Below, piece after piece: positions 56,150-64,000 of a stretch of DNA of 64,000 nt. The position numbers were made by a program, and so were the translations under genes. Within the stretch, counting starts at the first letter, position 1. Every line of letters starts with the position of its first letter. The notes below the pieces were generated by a model that was given only the letters and a program-made list of their open reading frames with translations, had not been told where the DNA came from and ran no database searches. The DNA is taken from positions 1,610,826-1,674,825 of the forward strand of contig NC_059257.1 of the NCBI RefSeq assembly GCF_017591435.1, read 5' to 3'. The DNA is from Portunus trituberculatus. Lineage: Eukaryota > Arthropoda > Malacostraca > Decapoda > Portunidae.

Positions 56150-58941
56150 CCAACATAAATGGAGTGATATCGGGATTTTAGAACTCAACGATTACTTGAG
56201 GGACAAGAACCCAGATATTGTGGGTCTTACTGAAACAAAACTGAGAGAGGAGAAGACCTGATGATGGTTGGAGAAGGAAATATAATGTTTGGAAAAGAAA
56301 TAGAGTAGGTAAGATGGGAGGAGGAGTGATGTTGCTGGTTAAAAAGATATAAAGGTGGATCAAGTGAAAAAGGTATGGGAAAGGCAGAAGTGCTAAAGAT
56401 CAGAGCAGAAACTAATGAAGGAAAAAGAGGCACTACATAGTGGTGTACGTACCACCTAAGACAAATGCATGGTCAGTACAGGAATATGAAGAAATGATAA
56501 GTGATACAGGAACATGTCTGGAAGAAATGTTGGGTGGCTGTGAACGAACTATAATGATGGGAGATTTTAATTGTAAAGAGGTGTGTTGGGAGGACTGGTC
56601 AATGGAAGGATCAGAGACAACATGGGAAATACACTATTGACACTGGCAATGGAAAATGTGTTAACTCAGTGGGTCAAAGAAGATACTAGGTTTGGAGGAG
56701 AGGGAGCATCGTCAAGACTGGACTTGGTCTTTAGTACAGAGCCAATGGTCATTGAGGAGATGAGGGTGGAGTGCCCTTTAGCAAAGAGTGATCATGCAGT
56801 TTTGGAGTTCAAGGTGATAGATGAAGAGAAATCTAGAAGAAATGAAGAATATAAAGTGGGAAGATGGAATTATGCCAAGACAGATTTTGGAAACCTAAAG
56901 AAATTCTTTCAAGAGACAAATTGGATGAAATTCAAGAGTGCTAAGGAGCAAATGAAAAGTGGAAGGAATTTATAAAAATATACAAAGAAGGTGAGAAAAA
57001 TTTGTACCAATAAGACAACATAGAGAAGTTGGAAAGCAGGACTGGTTTAACGATAGATGTGAAAAGGCTAGAACAAGAAAAGAGGATGCATGGAAGAGGT
57101 GGAGAAGGAAAAGACGGATTAAGCAGTGGGAAAGTTACAAAAGAGCAAGAAATGAATATGTGTTGATTAGAAGAGAAGAAAGAAAGAAACAAGAAAAGGA
57201 TATAATTGATAAATGTAAAGACCAACCAAGGCTTTTTACAGACATGTGAACAACAACATCAAAAATAGAAAAGTATTGAAAGTTTAGAAGTAAATGGAGT
57301 ATGCAGTGAGGATCCCAGGAAATGGCAGAGGCTATGAATGGATGCTTTCGGAAGGTATTCACAAAGGAGACTGCTTTTGACAAACCACTGGTAATGGAAC
57401 AGAAAGGGATTATGAAGGAGTTTCAAGTAACTGTGGAGGAGATCAAGAATATGATGGGGAGTTTAGAAGTGAGAAAAGCTGTGGGACCTGATGGGGTATC
57501 AGGATGGATTTTAAGAGAATGCAGGAGCAACTGGCAGAAAAAGTTTGTGAAGTAATTGATGCCTCATTAAGGGAAGGTGTAGTGCCCCAAGACTGGAAAA
57601 GAGCTAACATTGTCCCAATTTATAAATCAGGTAACAAGAGAGACCCATTGAACTATAGACCAGTGTCACTTACAAGTGTGGTAGCTAAGATGTGTGAGAG
57701 GGTGGTGAAGAATAGATGGACAGACTTCTTGGAGAAAAATGACATACTTTGTGAGTGTCAATTTGGTTTTAGAAAAGGGCGTTCATGCACGACAAACCTG
57801 ATATGTTACTATTCGAGGGTGATAGATGTAATACAGGAAAGAGATGGTTGGGCTGATGGAATATATCTGGATTTAAAAAAGGCCTTTGATAAGGTACCAC
57901 ACCGGAGACTGATCTGGAAACTTGAAATGGTAGGAGGAGTGCATGGCAGTTTACTAAAATGGATGGAAGACTTTTGGTAGGAAGAGAAATGAGAACAATA
58001 ATTAAGGACAGACCATCAGAATGGGGCTTGGTGGAGAGTGGAGTTCCACAGGGATCAGTGTTGGCACCAGTAATGTTTGCGGTCTACATAAATGACATGG
58101 TGGATGGGGTGTCCAGTTATGTGAGCCTATTTGCAGACGATGCAAAATTGTTAAGAAAAGTGAGATGTGACAAAGATTGCGAACTACTCCAGGAAGACTT
58201 GGACAGAATATGGAAATGGAGCTGTACATGGCAAATGGAGTTCAACACGACAAAATGCAAGAAATTAGAGTTTGGCAAGAGTGAAAGAAGAATCAGGAGT
58301 ATGTACAAGATAGGAAATGAAGACATAAAACCAGTCATGAAGAAAAGACCTTGGGGTGACAATTACCAATGACCTATCGCCAGAGAGACATATAAACAAA
58401 ATAATTGGAGAAGTATTGAACTTATTGAGGAACATAAGAGTGGCGTTCAGATATTTAGATGAAGAAATGATGAAGAAAATAATTACTGCAATGATAAGAC
58501 CAAGGCTTGAATATGCAACAATACAGTGGGCTCGAACTTAAAGAAACACATAAGGAAACTAGAGAAAGTACAGAGGGCTGCAACAAAAATGGTGCCTGAC
58601 TTAAGAGATTTGACTTATGAAGACAGACTGAACAGAATGCAACTTCCGACCCTGGAAAACAGAAGAGAAAGGGAGACCTGATAGCAATATACAGAGTGAT
58701 GATTGGCATGGAAAAATGGATAGGGAAGATCTGTGTATGTGGAATGAAAGAATGTCGAGAGGGCATGGAAAAAACTAAAATGGCCACTTATAGGAGAGAT
58801 GTGAAAAAATATAGCTTCCCTCATAGAAGGGTGGAAGCATGGAATAGTTTAGACGTGGAAGTGGTCAACGCAAGGAATATTCATGATTTTAAGAAAAAGC
58901 TGGACATTAGTAGATATGGAGACGGGACAGTACGAGCATAG
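56150..58941 (+). pseudogene. L7 ORF2: AP endonuclease and reverse transcriptase, broken
   Basis: The motifs are those of L3: VVYVPPKTNAWSVQEYEE, IMMGDFNCKEVCWEDWS, RLDLVFSTEPMVIEE, CPLAKSDHAVLEF, then VGPDGVSGWILRECR, IVPIYKSGNKRDPLNYRPVS, CQFGFRKGRSC, IYLDLKKAFDKVPHRRLIW, SGVPQGSVLAPVMFAVYIND and catalytic VSLFADDAKLL. Unlike L3, fingers and palm are continuous from 57504 to 57980. Most frame breaks (near 56235, 56975, 57240, 57535, 57975) fall at the same sites as in L3; 56620 and 58360 differ. The C-terminal domain ends at 58941 (SFPHRRVEAWNSLDVEVVNA). Confidence 0.82.
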
Positions 58942-58985
58942 CTCTTTTCCCGTATGTTACAATTAGGTAAATACAATTAGATAAA

Positions 58986-59275
58986 TACACGATAGCTCAG
59001 TGGTTAGAGCGCTGGCTTCACAAGCCAGAGGACCGGGGTTCGATTCCCCGACCGGGTGGAGATATTTGGGTGTGTCTCCTTTCACATGTAGCCCCTGTTC
59101 ACTTAGCAGTGAGTAGGTACGGGATGTAAATCAAGGAGTTGTGACCTTGTTGTCTCGGTGTGTGGTGTGTGCCTGGTCTCAGGCCTATCCGAAGATCGGA
59201 AATAATGAGCTCTGAGCTCATTCCGTAGGGTAACGTCTGGCTGTCTCATCAGAGACTGCAGCAGATCAAACAGTG

Positions 59276-59276
<1 letters not shown>
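58986..59276 (+). mobile_element. tRNA-Val(CAC)-derived SINE
   Basis: The head resembles a tRNA: box A TAGCTCAGTGG at 58993-59003, anticodon stem CTGGC/GCCAG enclosing TTCACAA (anticodon CAC at 59019-59021), and box B GGTTCGATTCC at 59037-59047. The acceptor 5' strand is missing and a ~220-bp unrelated body follows, so it is a SINE rather than a tRNA gene. It starts directly at the L7 tail (AAATACAC) and ends CAGTGAAACACAC into (AC)n. Confidence 0.8.

Positions 59277-59348
<72 letters not shown>
59277..59348. repeat. (AC)n between SINE and L8
   Basis: AC dinucleotides, simultaneously the SINE's 3' tail and the 5' flank of L8. Confidence 0.98.
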
Positions 59349-59689
59349 ATTAAAATTGAAATTAAAGTCTCAGGTGGCAGCCAAAGCCTTACTGAGGAGG
59401 GCCTGGAAACTTAAAGACTACGAGGAAACCAAAACAATTTACATAAGAAGAAATATGACACAGAAGGAAAGAATGAAAATGAGAGAGCTTGTAACTGAAG
59501 TGAGAGAGAGGAATGAGGAAAGAACCGAGGAGGAAAAGACCAAGTTTTTTTGGAAGATGAGAAATGGGAGGCTGATGAAGTGGTGGATAAAACAGACGGA
59601 ATAGACAGTACACAGACTGAAACATGGAAGAAAGAGATTAGGAATGGAATTCAAGTGACATACACGAATATAGATGGATTTCTGTCTAA

Positions 59690-60710
59690 TGGGCCTGTCA
59701 CACCTTAACGTTTTAGAGAACGTATGGCTAGCGTATGGAAAACGGTGGCACACGCTCAGCATACGCTTGAATAAGTTATGGGTACGCTGCTCCATCGTTA
59801 GGGTACGTTGAAGCACGGTGGCGTGGGTGGTATGTCGTATGAGGGACAGCGAAGTTTTGAGCATGCACAAAATTTCGAGATGCCAGCGTGTGGCCAGTAC
59901 GTTATGCATACGCTGGGGATAAGTTAAAGGCACGTTAGGCGATCGTTATCATTCGTTCTCTGATGTTCCTCACGCGTTGTATTCTCTCTGTGAAGTCTGG
60001 CCCATCCCCACTCTTCTTCTTCTGAAGACGTGTGGGCATCCTCAGGAGCGAAACCACCCTTGCAGATGATCCACTGTTTTTCCCATAATTTTAGCCTGAT
60101 CTTCCCATAATTTAGTTTTCTTGTCAACACGTCTGTAGTCAGTCTTCTTTACATTCCACAGTATGTCATTTTCTCTCACAAAGTCACACATTATCTGTTC
60201 TTCTTCAGGATCCAAACAAAACTGAGTCTTCTTGGCTCTCTTTTTCATATCATGTGGTTGTAGAGTAGAGGTCGATGCAGCAGAGGATGCGGTGGAGCCT
60301 GCAGGAGGCATCTCTTGGTGGCGAAGATGAGTCACGATCTCTATCAAAGACGTGAGACTAGAGGTGAAGGTGACAGTGTGGGTGTCTTGCGACCACGAGT
60401 GCTGGTTTCTTGGTCGGTGACCTCTTGCCCATGGCTGGTATAGTTGTGACACGATAGTCCTTGCAGCAACCTTTATGCAGTTGACATGCGCCACGTGATC
60501 GAGGGACGATGATACCGATTGTTACATGTATGCTACCGATCGTTACCTGTTAGTTCGTTCCTCACAGTTCCTCACGGCTGAGTACGTTGATCGTTGTCTT
60601 ATACGCTCTGCATACGACAACGAAAAAACGAAGAGTTCAGCATGCCACCGTTTAACATGTTTACCATAGCTAGATATCGTTCTCTAAAACGTTAAGGTGT
60701 GACAGGCCCT
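59690..60710 (-). mobile_element. PIF/Harbinger-type element with MADF gene only
   Basis: The ends are GGGCCTGTCACACCTTAACG (from 59691) and the exact inverted copy to 60709, over more than 30 bp. The 3-bp TAA occurs at 59687-59689 and 60711-60713, as expected for PIF/Harbinger (TWA targets). The inner sequence contains many TACGTT/AACGTA and GCATACG motifs. No transposase is encoded. Confidence 0.88.
59938..60494 (-). pseudogene. MADF/Myb-SANT-like protein of a PIF/Harbinger element
   Basis: Minus-strand frame from 60494 begins MAHVNCIKVAARTIVSQLYQ; an inner Met (MPPAGSTASSAASTSTL) is a possible start. The MADF-type domain is CLDPEEEQIMCDFVRENDIL, WNVKKTDYRRVDKKTKLWED, QAKIMGKTVDHLQGWF. The frame stops after WFRS and, by a shift near 60050, continues in another frame as RLQKKKSGDGPDFTERIQ. 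PIF/Harbinger elements encode such a DNA-binding partner beside the transposase, which helps it enter the nucleus and find the ends. Here only the partner gene is left. Confidence 0.78.
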
Positions 60711-60984
60711 TAAAAGGCTAGAATGTATGGATTACCTAAGAAACAGTGAACCGGACATAATGTGTGTGGTGGAAACAAAGTTAAGGCCCAAAATAAAGCT
60801 AGATTGGTTTGATGTAAAACACTACAAAGTATGGAGAAATGATAGAAAGAATAAAGGAGGTGGTGGTATAATGGTTTTTACTAAAAAAGATCTGATAGTG
60901 AAGGAGGTGAACTTTAGTAAGGGAAATGAGGAAGTGATAAGTATGCTTATAACAGATGGCAAGAGGGACATTAATATTATAACA

Positions 60985-62377
60985 TAACATAAATAATAGG
61001 ATAACAAAGGGCCACCAGGGCCCATCTAGGTTATCCTGTATCAGTCGCACAGCGACCTCGTCATCAGTACTTAAAGATACACTTACAAGTACACAATACA
61101 TTATATACTAATTCTAAATATTTGGCCCATTAACAGGGCTAAGTCCTGCAGCGAATTCCTCTACAATCTGTGATCCCCATACATGGGGATCATGTCTTGT
61201 TTAACTATAGTAAATTTCTTATAAAACTATCATGCAGCGCTATACATAATTATAAATCTAATAAATTTAAGTGCTTATCTAATCTGGATTTAAACATTGT
61301 CAAACTAGTGCTATTTACAACTGTCTCTGGCAATGCATTCCAGAAGTCTACCACCCTATGACTAAAGAAATATTTTCTTATATCTAACCTGCAGCCTTGC
61401 TTTCTAATCTTCCTGCCATGATTTCTAGTCCTACTTCCCTCCTCTAAGGTAAAGAAAGATCTCACATCTATGTAGTTTGTATCTGAGAACATTTTAAATA
61501 ACTCTATCATATCCCTTCTTATACATCTCCTCTCAAATGAAAACATGTTTAATGCCTTTAATCTATCTCTATACTCCAGGTGCTTCAAAGCTGGTATCAT
61601 CCTAGTTGCTCTTCTCTGAACTGCTTCTAACATGTTGATATCCTGCCTATAGTGGGGTGACCAGGCCTGTATGCAATACTCTAAATGGGGCCTAACATAG
61701 AATTATATAAGCTACGACCACTTCCTTACTTTTATAACTAACATTTCTATTTATAAAACCCAGGATCCTATTTGCCCTATTTCTTGCTTCTAAACATTGC
61801 TTTGAAAATTTCATAGTCCTGTCTATCACTACTCCTAAATCCTTTCCTTCCTCTACTGCCTCTAGCCAACATCCTCCATCTCATAGTTAAAGTTTGTGTT
61901 GTCTTTACCTAAATGCATAACCTGACACTTTTAGAATTAAACTCCATCTGCCACCTGTCTGCCCATGCTATCAGCCTGTCCAGGTCTCGTTGTATTCTGT
62001 AATTGTCCTTTTCACCCTGTACTGCACATGCTATCTTAGTATCATCTGCAAACTTTGATACTTTGCTACTAATTCCTATATCTAAATCGTTAATGTACAC
62101 CAATAAAAGAAGAGGTCCTAGCACTGATCCTTGGGGTACCCCACTAACCACTTCCTTCCACTCAGACATTGCCCTATTTAATACTACTCTGTTTCCAGAA
62201 AAGCCATTCACTAATCCAATCAACTAACCTACCCCCTATCCCATGTAGTCTCAATTTGTACACTAGCCTCCTATGCGGTACCTTATCAAACGCCTTGCTA
62301 AAATCTAGATATATAACATCTATGCTATATAATAATAAATTTTTTTTAAATAGAAATTGTTGTATAAGAAGTTGTTG
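60985..62377 (-). mobile_element. Second LINE family K, 5'-truncated, with 7-bp target duplication
   Basis: TATAACA is duplicated at 60978-60984 and 62378-62384. The minus strand holds RT palm to C-terminus and a 3' UTR ending in TTATCCTATTATTTATGTTA. About 1.4 kb. It has no (AC)n association, unlike the LINE it interrupts. Confidence 0.88.
61250..62345 (-). pseudogene. LINE K reverse transcriptase C-terminal half
   Basis: From the 5' truncation the minus strand reads VIYLDFSKAFDKVPHRRLVY, a frameshift near 62222, then SEWKEVVSGVPQGSVLGPLL, YINDLDIGISSKVSKFADDT with the catalytic Asp pair, and RLIAWADRWQMEFNS. Further shifts near 61915 and 61650 lead to the C-terminal region RATRMIPALKHLEYRDRLKA, ERRCIRRDMIELFKMF and KYFFSHRVVDFWNALPETVV, ending at 61250. 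It belongs to a CR1/Jockey-type group distinct from L1-L8. Confidence 0.8.
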
Positions 62378-63429
62378 TATAACAGTATACATACCACCCA
62401 GAACCAGTGCTTGGAATTATGAACAGTATAAAGAGGTGATGAGAAATACTCTAGACAGAATAAAACAGGAACTCACCAGAAAGGATAGAGTGATGATAGT
62501 CAGGGACTTTAACTGTAAGGAAATAGTGTGGGAAGACTACGAAGTGGTGAATGGTGGTGAGTGGGCAGAGGAATTGTTAGATGTAGCAACAAATAACTTG
62601 ATGACACAGTGGGTGAGATCACCAACAAGGTGCAGGGGACAGGATGTTGCAGCAAAGTTGTATTTGGTATTCACCAGGGGCATCTCCCTAAAAGAGGAAA
62701 TTGAACATGAATGTCCCTTGGAGAAAAGCGACCATGATGTCCTAAGATTTGAGCTGGATACGGAATTAAGCATGGAAAAGAGTGTGGAGTACAAGGAGGA
62801 AAAATTAAATTATGTCAGGGCAAATTGCAACCATATAAGAGAGTTCTTTAATGTAATTGACTGGTCTGTGGTGTACCAGGAAGTGGATATGCAATTGAAA
62901 TATGATAAATTTATGGATTTATATAACTGTGCTGTGAAGAAGTTTGTGCCATATCACAGAATAAGGACTTTAAATAATAAGCAGTGGTCTAATGGAAATT
63001 GTGAAGAAGCAAAAAAGAACAAAAAAAAGGAATGGAAGAAACTTAAGAAAAACAGTGAAGTATTATCAAGAGAAGTCTACAAAACAGCAAGGAACAGATA
63101 TGTTGAAGTAAGGAGAACAGCACAAAAGGAATATGAACAGAGAGTGGTGGAAAACTGTGATAGTGACCCTAAAATGTTTTACAAATTCATAAATGGAAAA
63201 TTAAATCAAAGGGAGGCAATAGAAAAAGTAAAAGTTGGGGAAGAAGTATATGAGGATGCTAGGGATATAGCTGAAATATTGAACAACAACTTTTGCAAAG
63301 TGTTTACAAAGGAGGAGCATTTTACAGGAGAAAGGCCTAAAGAAATAAAGCAAATGCACGACATCATTGTTACTAAAGAAGATATAAGGAAAATTATAAG
63401 TGACTTGGATATCAATAAATCAATGGGGC

Positions 63430-64000
63430 TGTGAAGTCAACTAGGGGTTAAACTATCAGATTGTTACTTTAAAGGTAACAAGGCCAGAAACTATCGGGGT
63501 ACTTTGGAACTATCTTCTTTCTTATTGATGGTTGTTTTGCTTATTGATGGTCGTTTTGTTATGCTATCTCTTTGCTTCACATTTTGGATCTTGAGGTAGT
63601 GCGCTGAATTCCGGCTTCCAACCTGACGCCTGGGCGACGAGTCCGAGGGAAGGCAGATTCTCCTGAGCTCTGGCTGAGTCAACGCTACCTAGACTCGCCT
63701 CTGCCTCCAAAAGTATTCTCCCATGAAGCCCTGCTCACCGCTCGCTTTGGGGGACCTGAGCCGGTCTCCTGGCAGCCATGTCAAGCCAGCCTGAGTCCAG
63801 ACCAGCCTTTGGATGAACCACCATACTACTCAGGCTTGCTGGTGGTTCTGCATCCACCTCCTGCTTCAATCCTGGTCACCGCTGGATACCGCTCTACCTA
63901 CTCTCCACCCCTACACTCTGCTCTATTCCTCATCCTCTCCTTGGGATCCTGTACCCGTGTGCTGCCATGGACGGCCGTGCGTGAAGTGGATGGGTGTGGT
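63430..64000 (+). mobile_element. Start of an unidentified inserted element, possibly an LTR
   Basis: L8 similarity ends at 63429 (AATCAATGGGGC) and new sequence begins TGTGAAGTCAACTAGGGG. The following 570 bases have no L8 similarity, no clear ORF, and become GC-rich with CT-rich segments. A 5' TG is compatible with an LTR start. The other end lies outside the window. Confidence 0.4.

Larger units (their letters stand above)
59349..63429 (+). mobile_element. CR1-like LINE copy L8, split by two insertions and 3'-truncated
   Basis: LINE parts are 59349-59689, 60711-60984 and 62385-63429. It starts in the ORF1 C-terminal region directly after (AC)n and is cut off in RT at 63429 by another element. 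It is in the same subfamily as L2. Confidence 0.88.
59349..63429 (+). pseudogene. L8 ORF1 end and ORF2 endonuclease/RT start
   Basis: The ORF1 end (59356-59604) reads LKLKSQVAAKALLRRAWKL-type sequence to GRLMKWWIKQTE. ORF2 begins near 59645 (VTYTNIDGFLSN), is interrupted, and resumes with MDYLRNSEPDIMCVVETKL at 60727 and VKEVNFSKGNEEVISMLITD. After the second insert VYIPPRTSAWNYEQYKEV, MIVRDFNCKEIVWEDY (Gly of GDFN changed to Arg), LVFTRGISLKEEI, CPLEKSDHDVLRFELD and the linker to DLDINKSMG are open to 63434. Remove the inserts and the endonuclease is nearly continuous, one of the best-preserved stretches in the window. Confidence 0.83.

Noticed and set aside
58986..59060. Functional tRNA-Val(CAC) gene
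   Set aside because: The acceptor 5' strand is absent, the head sits in a repeat chain, and a long SINE-like body and AC tail follow; a working tRNA gene is unlikely.

Overview
The window is eukaryotic, intron-bearing and almost wholly made of transposable elements. There are no operons, ribosome binding sites or prokaryotic features. The mix of DIRS1-like elements, many pogo/Tigger families, CR1-group LINEs, tRNA-derived SINEs and very long (TA)n, (AC)n and (GA)n tracts suggests an arthropod, most likely a decapod crustacean. That assignment is inference; no host marker gene fixes the species.

Layout. 1-4.2 kb: an unremarkable stretch, then a minus-strand Ty3/gypsy remnant whose LTR-like end is joined directly to reverse transcriptase and lies in a piggyBac-type MITE. 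4.24-15.77 kb: one Tigger-like element (called D here) with perfect 18-bp terminal inverted repeats (TIRs), split at a (TA)n tract by a chain of other Tigger-type elements (A1, B, C1, A2, A3). A3 is itself split by a LINE (J), and D's coding region by a hAT MITE with a perfect 8-bp target duplication. 15.79-19.51 kb: element E, the long relative of A, whose transposase gene carries a 693-bp tandem duplication. 19.5-27.1 kb: an unassigned ORF, a tRNA-derived SINE and a structurally complete but frameshifted DIRS element with inverted terminal repeats, internal complementary region and tyrosine recombinase. 27.2-36.6 kb: decayed Tigger elements, a second DIRS copy, and two phase-compatible minus-strand exons that look like the 3' end of a real host gene. 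36.7-63.4 kb: at least nine copies or fragments of one CR1-like LINE group (L1-L8 and L6b), most starting at an (AC)n tract and ending in a short repeated tail followed by (AC)n. Inserted among them are another Tigger-type C copy, Tigger element I holding a piggyBac MITE, a tRNA-Val-derived SINE, a PIF/Harbinger element with only a MADF gene, and a second LINE family (K). 63.43 kb to the end: the start of another element, possibly an LTR.

How it works together. Two insertion habits explain most of the architecture. Cut-and-paste elements that duplicate TA accumulated in (TA)n tracts, giving nested chains. A CR1-group LINE appears to prefer (AC)n, giving head-to-tail chains joined by microsatellite. 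Nearly every coding region is broken. The best host-gene evidence is the exon pair at 35985-36139 and 29922-30103.
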